A DNA stretch of 64,000 nt. Origin: Pseudomonas gozinkensis. Its GTDB lineage: Bacteria; Pseudomonadota; Gammaproteobacteria; Pseudomonadales; Pseudomonadaceae. Within the stretch, counting starts at the first letter, position 1. Each line of letters opens with the position of its first letter. The stretch covers positions 4,056,501 through 4,120,500 of the forward strand of contig NZ_CP062253.1 in the NCBI RefSeq assembly GCF_014863585.1, written 5' to 3'. This document shows, in pieces, positions 1-7,528 of this stretch. The notes beneath the pieces are model-generated. The model ran no database searches. It was not told where the DNA came from and worked only from the letters and a program-made list of their open reading frames with translations. The position numbers and the translations under genes were made by a program.

Positions 1-765
1 CGTGGCCCACTCGCTGAGATCTGCCGCCCACGCACCGGCAGCGTTGATCAGGGTCTTGCAGTGAAACACCCCGGCTTCAGCCGTTTGTACACCGGTCACC
101 CGCGTGCCGTGATGCAGCACACCGGTGATGTTGGTGTTGACGAACAGGTCAACACCATTCTGCCGAGCGCCTTCGGTGTAGGCATCGGCGAGGCGGAACG
201 GGCTGACCTGATGGTCGCAAAGAAACTCCAGCGCCCCGCGCGCTTCATGGCTGACGCTCGGCTCGGACTCGCGCAATGCAGCCTGATCGAGCCAGCGCAC
301 CTGATCGGCCAGGTGCGGGATGCAGCCGACAATGTGTTCGGCGTACAACCGGTCTTCATCGTCATAGATCACGAATTTGAGCCCGGTCTTCTCGAACTTG
401 AAATCCATCCCGTGGTTGTCTTTCAGCTCACGGTGCAGCGCCGGGTACAGCGCGTTGGACTGCAAGGCGAAATCGAAGAACGACGGCGGCAGGATGTGCG
501 GCGTGCTGGCATCCACCGCCACCGCCGCGCCCTGGGTTTCGCGCTTGCGGTTAGCCGACATCATGCGGAAGAAAATCACCCCGCAACCCAGCCCCACCGA
601 CTCGCCGATGGCCCACAGGCCGCCAGCCGAGGCGCGGGTCGCGTTGCCCGGACGCTTGGCGTCGATCAGCGCGACCTTGAGGCCTTTGCGCTTGGACAAT
701 TGATAGGCGATGGACGCGCCAATCACACCGCCGCCGGCGATGACCACGTCATAGAACTTACTCAT
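1..765 (-). CDS. hcnC: Hydrogen cyanide synthase subunit HcnC (partial, 3' end beyond window)
   Basis: FAD-dependent oxidoreductase of the D-amino-acid-oxidase/GlyOx class. The translated start MSKFYDVVIAGGGVIGASIA carries a Rossmann GxGxxG-type dinucleotide-binding motif, and the part present (about 255 residues) stays collinear with this family. It is the catalytic flavoprotein subunit that, with HcnA and HcnB, oxidises glycine to HCN and CO2 at the cytoplasmic membrane. The ATG at 765 lies inside the end of hcnB (8 bp overlap), indicating translational coupling. The C-terminus is cut by the left window edge. The same three-subunit architecture occurs in D-hydroxyproline dehydrogenase (LhpB/E/F). 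I prefer HCN synthase because of the subunit lengths and the hcnA leader signals. Confidence 0.82.
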   Translation of the reverse strand, partial: MSKFYDVVIAGGGVIGASIAYQLSKRKGLKVALIDAKRPGNATRASAGGLWAIGESVGLGCGVIFFRMMSANRKRETQGAAVAVDASTPHILPPSFFDFALQSNALYPALHRELKDNHGMDFKFEKTGLKFVIYDDEDRLYAEHIVGCIPHLADQVRWLDQAALRESEPSVSHEARGALEFLCDHQVSPFRLADAYTEGARQNGVDLFVNTNITGVLHHGTRVTGVQTAEAGVFHCKTLINAAGAWAADLSEWAT

Positions 766-2167
766 GGGAAACGGCCTCCGTGCCGAGGGACTGGAACGCG
801 GAAAAGGGAATCGGATCAATCGGGAAACGCGGCCGCAGCCAGCCGACATCCTTGCGCCCGGTAGCCTGACGCAAGCGGTCGCTGCAATAACCGACACACA
901 TCCGCCCCTGACAGTCGCCCATGCTCACGCGGGTGCGCATTTTCAGGCTCGCGATGTCCTGCACGCCCTGCTCCAGCGCCCGGTCGATGTCGGCACGGGT
1001 CGCGTGTTCGCAGCGGCAGATCACCGTATCGGCGGCCGGCAATGCGGTCTGCCCGACCCCGCGTTCGGTGTAGCGGTCCACCGCCGCGCGGAAACGCACG
1101 ATGGCTTTTAGTTTGCTCATGTAGCGGTCGCGGCGGACTCGTGCCAGTTCCTCTTCCAGCACACCGCGTTGCAGCAGGATCGAGGTGGCGGCGATCTTGC
1201 CGGCCAGCATCGCTGCTTCACCGCCGCGAATCCCGCCCATGTCACCGGCCAGATGCACGTGGGGTTCGCTGCTTTGCTGCCAGATGTTGGCGTTGGCGCG
1301 CAGGTAACCGTCGTCGCTGAAGCCGTGATCCAGACCCATCTGCTGACTCAACTGGGTACGCGGAATGAAGCCGTAGCCGACCGCAAGCGTCTTCGCCTCG
1401 AAGCGTTCGACGCGGCTCATGTCCGGCTCCCACGTCGCCGAGTACGGCGCCACGCTGACGCTTTTCAGTTCACCTTCGCCGTGCGCTTCGACCACGCCCC
1501 AGCCGTAGTGCATCGGGATGCCGTGCAGTTTGAGATAGGCGAGCATGCTCAAACCATCGAGAAACAGTTGCGGCTTGTTCAGCAGCGCCAGACTTTCCCT
1601 GGCGATCTTGCCGAACGCGCAGGCCTCGTAGACCCCCGCCACGCTCACGCCCGACGCATGCAACTGGGTCGCCACCAGCGGCAACAACGGCCCGGTGCCG
1701 GCGATCACCACCGGCCCCTGCGGTTTGACCACGCCGCTCTTGATCTGCAATTGCAGGCCGCCGAGCATGATCACGCCGGGAAAGGTCCAGCCGGGAAACG
1801 GCACGCTGCGTTCGTGGCAACCGGCGGCCAGCAGCAACTGCGGGTATTCGATTTCGTGCAGACGCTCGTCGCCGTCCAGCACCAACAGCGAGCGCGCACC
1901 TTCGGCGCCGACCACGCGGTGGTTGAGACGCACGTCAATCAGCCCGGACTGCTCCTGGAAATCACCGTGCAGTTTGCCCAGGGCCTCGGAATAGCGCGGC
2001 CCCAGGTAATCCAGCTGCACACCGTCACGCAGCGGCCCGCGATAGACCACGCCGCCAAGGCGCGACGCCTCTTCAAGCAAGGTGCAGCGCACCCCGTGCA
2101 GGGCCAGTTCGATGGCCGCCGCCATTCCCGCCGGGCCACCGCCGACGATCACCGGATGCAGGCTCAT
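758..2167 (-). CDS. hcnB: Hydrogen cyanide synthase subunit HcnB
   Basis: 469-residue FAD/NAD(P)-binding oxidoreductase. The N-terminus MSLHPVIVGGGPAGMAAAIE has the GGGPAG dinucleotide fold, a second nucleotide-binding stretch follows in the middle (VVIAGTGPLLPLVA), and the C-terminal part has a cysteine cluster (VICRCEH and GRMCVGYC) typical of a BFD-like 2Fe-2S region. I chose the ATG at 2167 because it overlaps the hcnA stop by 4 bp (ATGA) and gives the length usual for HcnB; the longer upstream reading runs through hcnA. It is the middle gene of hcnABC and would pass electrons from the HcnC flavoprotein towards the respiratory chain. The paralogous family member is the hydroxyproline dehydrogenase subunit LhpE. 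Confidence 0.85.
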   Translation of the reverse strand: MSLHPVIVGGGPAGMAAAIELALHGVRCTLLEEASRLGGVVYRGPLRDGVQLDYLGPRYSEALGKLHGDFQEQSGLIDVRLNHRVVGAEGARSLLVLDGDERLHEIEYPQLLLAAGCHERSVPFPGWTFPGVIMLGGLQLQIKSGVVKPQGPVVIAGTGPLLPLVATQLHASGVSVAGVYEACAFGKIARESLALLNKPQLFLDGLSMLAYLKLHGIPMHYGWGVVEAHGEGELKSVSVAPYSATWEPDMSRVERFEAKTLAVGYGFIPRTQLSQQMGLDHGFSDDGYLRANANIWQQSSEPHVHLAGDMGGIRGGEAAMLAGKIAATSILLQRGVLEEELARVRRDRYMSKLKAIVRFRAAVDRYTERGVGQTALPAADTVICRCEHATRADIDRALEQGVQDIASLKMRTRVSMGDCQGRMCVGYCSDRLRQATGRKDVGWLRPRFPIDPIPFSAFQSLGTEAVSHE

Positions 2168-2478
2168 ACCCCCTCCTGCCCGTGAATACGGTTGGCCTGG
2201 GTTTCGATCAGCATGCCCTCGCGCACCACGGTCTGGCAGGCGCGGCGCTTGTGCCGGCCGTTGATTTTCACCAGGCAGCACTGGCACACGCCCATGCCGC
2301 AATAGGCACCGCTGATCTGGTTGTGATCGTTGCGCGCGACCTGGCGTACGCCGAGGGACTGAATGACGCTGAGCACGGTTTCGCCGATGGCGGCGCTGAC
2401 CGGCTGGCCGTTGATGTGGACAGTCATATCCGCCTGCGCCAAAGGCTGGATATCGAAGGTTCTTTCTAGGCAGTTCAT
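2164..2478 (-). CDS. hcnA: Hydrogen cyanide synthase subunit HcnA (2Fe-2S ferredoxin-like)
   Basis: 104 residues, the length I recall for HcnA. It is a 2Fe-2S ferredoxin-fold protein with the cluster-ligand pattern AYCGMGVCQCCLVKINGRHK followed by a further Cys (RRACQT). It begins MNCLERTFDIQPLAQADMTV, an N-terminal extension before the ferredoxin core. First gene of the hcnABC operon; its stop overlaps the hcnB start. The leader directly before the ATG contains a perfect RsmA/RsmE consensus over the Shine-Dalgarno region, and an ANR-type box lies about 200 bp upstream. Both are hallmarks of hcnA in fluorescent pseudomonads and separate it from the homologous hydroxyproline dehydrogenase small subunit. 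Confidence 0.87.
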   Translation of the reverse strand: MNCLERTFDIQPLAQADMTVHINGQPVSAAIGETVLSVIQSLGVRQVARNDHNQISGAYCGMGVCQCCLVKINGRHKRRACQTVVREGMLIETQANRIHGQEGV

Positions 2479-2486
2479 TGCGATGA

Positions 2487-2496
2487 TCGTCCGTGA
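2487..2496 (-). promoter_or_regulatory. RsmA/RsmE binding site over the hcnA ribosome-binding site
   Basis: On the minus strand this reads TCACGGACGA, a full match to the known (A/U)CANGGANG(U/A) consensus, ending 8 nt before the hcnA ATG so that GGA is also the Shine-Dalgarno. Binding of RsmA/E would block ribosome access until Gac-controlled small RNAs titrate the protein. Two further GGA motifs lie upstream in the leader (GACGGAGTA and AACGGGACG), consistent with several sites per leader as described for hcnA in P. protegens. Confidence 0.8.
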
Positions 2497-2653
2497 AAAT
2501 TCAGGTGAGTTGTTATGTCAGCCCCCTGCTGCACTACACCTGGCGTCCCGTTTAATTCTTCAATACGAGCGGGTTTGCGTGGTACTCCGTCAGCGCAACA
2601 GGTTGCGCACGACACAACTGTAGTCGAAGTCGCGACAAGGGCCTGGAACATTT

Positions 2654-2695
2654 AAGTTAGGAGATATCGCCACTGGAAATATTGATCCAGGCCAG
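2654..2695 (-). promoter_or_regulatory. Predicted ANR-dependent hcnA promoter
   Basis: Minus strand CTGGCCTGGATCAA at 2682-2695 resembles the FNR/ANR palindrome TTGAT-N4-ATCAA, with one intact half site. A weak -10-like TAACTT lies at 2654-2659, placing the box centre about 41 bp from a start near 2647. That is the class II activator arrangement expected for oxygen-limited expression of hcnABC. The predicted leader is about 169 nt. The -10 is poor and the start point is inferred only. Confidence 0.6.
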
Positions 2696-2729
2696 TGAAA
2701 CGGCGACGCGCTCGTGAGTCTGTCTGGTG

Positions 2730-2770
2730 AAAAACGCAAAAAGCCGCTTCAACCCGAAGGTGGAAGCGGC
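2730..2770 (-). terminator. Rho-independent terminator
   Basis: Stem GCCGCTTC/GAAGCGGC (2743-2750 with 2763-2770). On the minus strand it is followed by TTTTTGCGTTTTT. It ends transcription of the microprotein and membrane-protein genes to its right and insulates them from the hcn promoter. Confidence 0.8.
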
Positions 2771-2791
2771 CAAGGCATATGCCTCAAGGAA

Positions 2792-2866
2792 TCAGTGCAC
2801 GAACAGGGCGATCAGGATGATGATCGGGATTGGAACGCCGAGGAAAAACAGCAGTAGTGAGCGCAT
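2792..2866 (-). CDS. 24-residue hydrophobic microprotein
   Basis: ATG at 2866 preceded by a good Shine-Dalgarno (AGGAG, 7 nt spacing). The product starts MRSLLLFFLGVPIPIIILIA and ends ALFVH: one proline-containing hydrophobic segment that could span or associate with the membrane. It sits 15 bp after the stop of the membrane protein gene and directly before the terminator, so it is probably the second gene of that operon. I recall short conserved Pseudomonas proteins of this kind, but no function is known to me. Confidence 0.7.
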   Translation of the reverse strand: MRSLLLFFLGVPIPIIILIALFVH

Positions 2867-2881
2867 GGTGATTCTCCTTGA

Positions 2882-3820
2882 TTAACGGACTGGCGGCAGC
2901 GTGGTCGTGGTGTAGGTTTCGACTTCGACGTACTCGACTGCATCCCGGCGGCGACCGCCGAAGGTGGCCGAAAGGCTGGCGAAGAACGCACCGGCCAGCA
3001 GCGCGATGAACATCCACAGCGTGGTCCAGGCAGCGACTTTGGCAGCGGTGTCGGCGGCTTGTTGCGCTTTAACCTTGGCGTCGGCGATTGCCTTCTGGGT
3101 GCGGGCGTAGATTTCATCGACCCGACGTTCGGCGTCGGCCTGGGTCAGGTTGGTACGCTGCGCGACCAGTTGGGCGAGGTAGGTACGGTCTTCGGCGCTG
3201 AGCTGACCGTTGGCCAGGCTCTGGGCGAAGATCCGGGTCACGGTGCCACGGGCGGCGTCATCGCTGACGGCAGCAGGACGATCGTCGCGGAACAGACTGT
3301 CGACGAAGTAGCCGTACTGATCGCTGTCAGTGTTGGCCGCTGCGGTGCCGGCTGCTTGTGTCATCGCACTGGCTGCGCCACCGGCAACGCTTGCACCGGC
3401 CTGCACGCCACCGCTGACGATGCTGCTGACCGAACCGACCACCAGCGTCGCGGTGACCAATGTCGCCACACACCAGGCGAGGAAGCCATGGGCGGTGTCG
3501 CGGAAATACACCTCGTCACCGTGCATGTTGGCCCATTTGACCCGCAGGCGACCGGCGATGTAGCCACCGAGTCCCGAAGCGATGATTTGCGTGGCGGCCA
3601 GCCAGATGATCGTTGAAATGCCCAGGCCCTTGGCGCTGACGCCCTCCCCGGCCCACGGTGAAACAGCGGAAAAGCCCAGACCGAAACCCAACAGCACCAG
3701 AATCAGCGACAGTGCCGCCGCAGCGGCAGCCCCTGCGAAGATCGCGCCCCAGGACACGCCCGAGACGTTGCTCGACTCTCCTTCGTAGGCAGGATAAAAC
3801 CCATCAGAGGATCTATTCAT
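2882..3820 (-). CDS. Multi-pass membrane protein of unknown function (PhnA-like family annotation)
   Basis: 312 residues from the ATG at 3820, which has GGAG upstream; a longer reading to 3901 lacks a comparable site. Glycine/alanine-rich transmembrane segments lie near residues 25-50, 65-90 and 110-140. A hydrophilic stretch rich in Gln/Asp/Arg follows (about 165-265), which resembles an oligomerisation or coiled region (QADAERRVDEIYARTQKAIA), then a last transmembrane segment (LWMFIALLAGAFFASL) and a short tail. The order VSWGAIFAGAAAAAALSL is shared with proteins often labelled PhnA-like, a label without proven function. Co-transcribed with the microprotein. Confidence 0.65.
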   Translation of the reverse strand: MNRSSDGFYPAYEGESSNVSGVSWGAIFAGAAAAAALSLILVLLGFGLGFSAVSPWAGEGVSAKGLGISTIIWLAATQIIASGLGGYIAGRLRVKWANMHGDEVYFRDTAHGFLAWCVATLVTATLVVGSVSSIVSGGVQAGASVAGGAASAMTQAAGTAAANTDSDQYGYFVDSLFRDDRPAAVSDDAARGTVTRIFAQSLANGQLSAEDRTYLAQLVAQRTNLTQADAERRVDEIYARTQKAIADAKVKAQQAADTAAKVAAWTTLWMFIALLAGAFFASLSATFGGRRRDAVEYVEVETYTTTTLPPVR

Positions 3821-4117
3821 TGTTGTAGTGCTCCAGGCATGAAAAATGGTGTTACAACTCGTCATCAGAGGAATTGCAGTGACCGTGCCAGTCGCCAACA
3901 TTAAATAAATCGTTTGGATTCAATCAGTTAAAAAGTCTGAACTTCCAAGGACCATGCAATTTGCAACAACGGGTCGATAGCAGCGGGTTTTATGCATTGG
4001 CACAAAAGCCCGGCCGTAGCGTTTGTATCCGCTACAACATGAAAGTTAATTTAAAGCGTCAACGCAAAATCTTGGCAAAATGCTGCCATTGCGTTTGAAC
4101 AGACCAGCAGGCCCACC
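3821..4117. other. Divergent intergenic region, no gene seen
   Basis: About 300 bp between the membrane protein gene and the response-regulator gene. It is more AT-rich than its neighbours and should hold both promoters. I see no coding potential, no long inverted repeat and no convincing operator. Confidence 0.5.
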
Positions 4118-4801
4118 ATGACTCGCATCCTGACCATCGAAGACGACGCCGTGACCGCCCGGGAAATTGTCGCCGAACTGAGCAGCCACGGCCTCGACGT
4201 GGACTGGGTCGACAACGGCCGTGAAGGCCTGGACCGCGCCGTCAGCGGTAACTACGACCTGATCACCCTCGACCGCATGCTGCCGGAACTCGATGGCCTG
4301 GCCATCGTCACCACTCTGCGCACCATGGGCGTGGCGACGCCGATCCTGATGATCAGCGCCCTCTCCGACGTCGACGAGCGCGTGCGTGGCTTGCGCGCCG
4401 GCGGCGATGACTACCTGACCAAACCGTTTGCTACCGACGAAATGGCCGCGCGAGTCGAAGTGTTGCTGCGTCGGCAGAACAGCAACGGCGCCCAGCCGAC
4501 CACGTTGCAGGTGGCGGATCTGCAACTCGATCTGATCAGCCACGAAGCCCGCCGCGCCGAGCAAGTGCTGACGCTGCTGCCGACCGAGTACAAATTGCTG
4601 GAATTCCTGATGCGCAACAGCGGCCAGATCCTGTCGCGGATGATGATTTTCGAAGAGGTCTGGGGCTATCACTTCGACCCCGGCACCAACCTGATCGACG
4701 TGCACATCGGCCGCCTGCGCAAGAAGATCGACCCGCCGGGCAACGTCCCGCTGATCCGCACGGTGCGAGGCTCGGGTTATGTCATTGCCGAACCCGTCTG
4801 A
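4118..4801 (+). CDS. OmpR-family response regulator
   Basis: 227 residues. The receiver domain (about 1-118) has acidic pocket residues D9-D10, phospho-acceptor D52 (DLITLDRMLPELDG) and conserved K102 (LTKPF). The C-terminal winged helix (about 128-225) has the family signature LIDVHIGRLRKKID followed by IRTVRGSGYVI. It would bind DNA as a phosphorylated dimer. The downstream sensor kinase gene overlaps its end by 23 bp, so the pair is translationally coupled. The stimulus cannot be read from the sequence. It resembles the QseB/CopR/IrlR branch, but I cannot assign a named system. Confidence 0.9.
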   Translation: MTRILTIEDDAVTAREIVAELSSHGLDVDWVDNGREGLDRAVSGNYDLITLDRMLPELDGLAIVTTLRTMGVATPILMISALSDVDERVRGLRAGGDDYLTKPFATDEMAARVEVLLRRQNSNGAQPTTLQVADLQLDLISHEARRAEQVLTLLPTEYKLLEFLMRNSGQILSRMMIFEEVWGYHFDPGTNLIDVHIGRLRKKIDPPGNVPLIRTVRGSGYVIAEPV

Positions 4802-6173
4802 CGGTTGGCGTTCTTCCAGCAGCCGGCTGCTGGCGCTCTACAGTTCGTTGTTCGTGGCCTGGAGCGCGATCCTCATGGGGGTCATGTACTTCGAGGTTTC
4901 CGGTTACCTCGACAACCTGGCCAAGCACTCGCTGATGCAACGCCAGCACCTGTTTTCGCATTTTCGCGGCGACCAGCTGGAAGACGCGCTCGCCGCCAGC
5001 ATGACCTTCGACATTCGCGGCATCGACGCCTACGGCCTGTTTGACGCCCAGCACCGTTACCTCGGCGGCGCGTTGCAGAAGATCCCGGATGGCCTGCCGC
5101 TCGATGGCAAAATCCACATGCTCAGCGAATGCGCCGACTCCGACGACCCGACCCTGCCCAACGACAGTTGCGACGCGGTAGCCACACCGACCCGTGATGG
5201 CCGCTGGCTGGTGTTGCTGCGGGACAACGGCTCGCTGTTCGCGGTGACCAGGATCATTCTGCATGCGTTGCTCTGGGGCGTGTCGCTGACGATTGTGCCC
5301 GGGATCATCGGCTGGCATTTGCTGCGTCGGCGACCGCTGCGGCGGATCCGGGCGATCCAGGCCAGCGCCCAGTCGATTGTCGCCGGCGACCTGACCCACC
5401 GTTTGCCGCTGTCCAATCGCCGCGACGAGCTGGACATGCTCGCCGCCATCGTCAACGCCATGCTCGATCGCATCGAGCGCTTGATGAACGAAGTCAAAGG
5501 CGTGTGCGACAACATCGCCCATGACCTGCGCACCCCGCTGACCCGTTTGCGCGCGCAGTTGTATCGCATGCAGCAGCAGGCCGGCGAAGGTTCGCCGGAG
5601 GCGGCGCAACTGGATCTGGTGCTGGCCGAGGCCGATACGCTGATGGCGCGGTTTCGCGGTTTGCTGCGAATTTCCGAGCTGGAAGATCGTCAGCGTCGCT
5701 CGGGGTTTGTCGAACTCGATGCGGTGTTGTTGTTGCAGGAACTGCACGAGTTTTATCTGCCGCTGGCTGAAGACGACGAGCTGCGTTTCGAGCTGAACAT
5801 GCCGGAAACCCTGCCGATGCTGAACGGTGACCGGGCGTTGCTGTTTGAAGCGCTGGCGAACCTGTTGAGCAATTCGATCAAGTTCACCCCGGCCGGTGGC
5901 ACAGTGGTGTTGCGCGGGGTCAATGATGCGGGGCATACGCGGATCGAAGTGCATGACTCCGGTCCCGGCATTCCCGAATCCGAGCGGGAGGCGGTATTCC
6001 AGCGTTTCTATCGTGCCGAGGGCGGACAACTGCAGAATGGCTTTGGCCTGGGGCTTTCGATCGTCGCGGCGATCGTCAACCTGCACGGGTTCAGCCTTGA
6101 GGTGGGACGCAGTGAGCTGGGTGGGGCGAAGCTGGTGCTGGATTGTCGGCAGAGCCTGATTTCACAGTCGTGA
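4779..6173 (+). CDS. Sensor histidine kinase partner of the OmpR-type regulator
   Basis: 464 residues. TM1 about 17-38, a periplasmic domain of about 115 residues with two Cys (SECADSD, NDSCDAV) that could form a disulfide, TM2 about 158-182, then HAMP. HisKA has phospho-accepting H248 (NIAHDLRTPLTRLR). HATPase_c shows the N box (LANLLSNSIKF), G1 (DSGPGIPESE), F box (FQRFYRAE) and G2 (NGFGLGLSIV). An inner-membrane kinase acting on the preceding regulator. The periplasmic domain is short and matches no named sensor that I recognise. Confidence 0.9.
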   Translation: MSLPNPSDGWRSSSSRLLALYSSLFVAWSAILMGVMYFEVSGYLDNLAKHSLMQRQHLFSHFRGDQLEDALAASMTFDIRGIDAYGLFDAQHRYLGGALQKIPDGLPLDGKIHMLSECADSDDPTLPNDSCDAVATPTRDGRWLVLLRDNGSLFAVTRIILHALLWGVSLTIVPGIIGWHLLRRRPLRRIRAIQASAQSIVAGDLTHRLPLSNRRDELDMLAAIVNAMLDRIERLMNEVKGVCDNIAHDLRTPLTRLRAQLYRMQQQAGEGSPEAAQLDLVLAEADTLMARFRGLLRISELEDRQRRSGFVELDAVLLLQELHEFYLPLAEDDELRFELNMPETLPMLNGDRALLFEALANLLSNSIKFTPAGGTVVLRGVNDAGHTRIEVHDSGPGIPESEREAVFQRFYRAEGGQLQNGFGLGLSIVAAIVNLHGFSLEVGRSELGGAKLVLDCRQSLISQS

Positions 6174-6177
6174 AGAG

Positions 6178-6287
6178 ATCGTTCCCACGCTCCGCGTGGG
6201 AATGCAGCCCGGGACGCTCCGCGTCCCTTCCAGAGCTGGAACGCGGAGCGTCCCTTGAGGCATTCCCACGCAGAGCGTGGGAACGAT
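6178..6287. repeat. REP-type composite inverted repeat
   Basis: Outer arms ATCGTTCCCACGCTCCGCGT... and its near complement at 6265-6287, with a nested inner pair (GGGACGCTCCGCGTCCC and ACGCGGAGCGTCCC). Elements of this type recur in intergenic regions of P. fluorescens-group genomes. It lies between the convergent kinase and SRPBCC genes, where it may also act as a bidirectional transcript end. Confidence 0.8.
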
Positions 6288-6294
6288 CATCGAC

Positions 6295-6705
6295 TTAAAC
6301 GGGATAGTTCGCGCGCAGTGCGTCGAGCCCGCCCTGATAGATGCCGCTGAACAGCGCCACCACTTCCTCATCGCTCACGCCCTTGGCCGTGAAACGTCCC
6401 GACCACGTCACCTTCGCGCCCTGCCCCTGGGCTTCGACGCGAATCGTCGCCAGATAATCGGTGGCCGGAAACGGCGCCTGCAGAATCGAATAACTGTAGG
6501 TTTTGCCCGCGTTATCGAACGTTTCCAGACGCTCGACCACCACGCCACCGTCAGCGGTTTGCAGGGTGCGCACACGCCCGCCTTCGCTCAGCTCGCTGTT
6601 GGGAATGAAGGGCAGCCAGTCCGGCAGGGTGTTGAAGCCGCCAATCAATTGCCAGACCTGTTCGGCCGAAGCCGGGATGTCGATCGTTGCTGATGCAGTT
6701 GCCAT
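6295..6705 (-). CDS. SRPBCC (START/Bet v1-like) family protein
   Basis: 136 residues. The beginning (TIDIPASAEQVWQLIGGF) and the alternating strand pattern are typical of the polyketide-cyclase/SRPBCC fold, a hydrophobic-ligand-binding helix-grip. The fold gives no defined reaction. Last gene of a probable operon: 26 bp after an SDR oxidoreductase, itself overlapping an aldo/keto reductase. This suggests handling of one small hydrophobic or carbonyl substrate. No signal peptide is present, so it is cytoplasmic. Confidence 0.8.
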   Translation of the reverse strand: MATASATIDIPASAEQVWQLIGGFNTLPDWLPFIPNSELSEGGRVRTLQTADGGVVVERLETFDNAGKTYSYSILQAPFPATDYLATIRVEAQGQGAKVTWSGRFTAKGVSDEEVVALFSGIYQGGLDALRANYPV

Positions 6706-6730
6706 AAATAAAAAGTCTCTCTCGATAAAT

Positions 6731-7528
6731 TCAGATAGTCAGGCTGTCGACCACGCCGCCGTCGACCCGCAAAGCGGCGCCGGTGGTGGCCGAGGACAGC
6801 GGTGAAGCGATGTAAGTGACCAGATGCGCGACTTCTTCGACATCCGCCACGCGCTGGATGATCGAGCTCGGACGGGCCCGGCGCACAAACGCGTCAGCTT
6901 CGTCACGCAGGCTGCGGCCAGACTCGGCGGCAGCATCCTTGAGCATTTCCTCGACGCCGTCGGTGAAGGTCGGCCCGGGCAGGATCGCGTTGACCGTAAC
7001 CCCGGTGCCCGACAGGCGCTTGGCCAAGCCATGGGACACCGCGAGGTTGGCGCTTTTGGTCACGCCGTAGTTGATCATGTCGGCCGGGGTGGCCACGCCG
7101 GATTCCGAAGACAGGAAGATCACCCGGCCCCAGCCCTGCTCGACCATCGCCGGCACGTAATGCCGCGACAGGCGCACGCCAGAGATCACGTTGATTTCAT
7201 AGAAGCGCGTCCACTCATCGTCCGGCGCGTCAAAGAAATCCACGGCGTTGTAGATCCCGAGGTTGTTCACCAGGATGTCGGCTTTCGGTTCGGCGGCGAA
7301 CAGTTTCTGCGCGCCTTCGGCCGTGCCCAGATCCGCCGTCAGACCGCGCAGTTGCGCGCCCGGCACCTTGTCCCGAATGCTCGCCAGCGCCTGTTCGACC
7401 TTGGCCGAATCGCGACCGATCACCACCACCGTGGCGCCCGCCTCGGCCAGCGACTGGCTGATGCCCAAACCGATGCCCGCCGTGCTGCCGCTGACAATCG
7501 CCAGTTTTCCGCTCAGATCGATCTTCAT
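6731..7528 (-). CDS. Short-chain dehydrogenase/reductase
   Basis: 265 residues, classical SDR. The NAD(P)-binding motif is near the start (VSGSTAGIGLGIS, TGxxxGxG type), followed by NNLG about residue 88 and catalytic Ser with YxxxK (INYGVTKSANLAVSH). The length is typical. The ATG at 7528 overlaps the stop of the aldo/keto reductase gene (ATGA), so the two are translationally coupled. It is likely to oxidise or reduce an alcohol/carbonyl in the same pathway; the substrate is unknown. Confidence 0.88.
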   Translation of the reverse strand: MKIDLSGKLAIVSGSTAGIGLGISQSLAEAGATVVVIGRDSAKVEQALASIRDKVPGAQLRGLTADLGTAEGAQKLFAAEPKADILVNNLGIYNAVDFFDAPDDEWTRFYEINVISGVRLSRHYVPAMVEQGWGRVIFLSSESGVATPADMINYGVTKSANLAVSHGLAKRLSGTGVTVNAILPGPTFTDGVEEMLKDAAAESGRSLRDEADAFVRRARPSSIIQRVADVEEVAHLVTYIASPLSSATTGAALRVDGGVVDSLTI

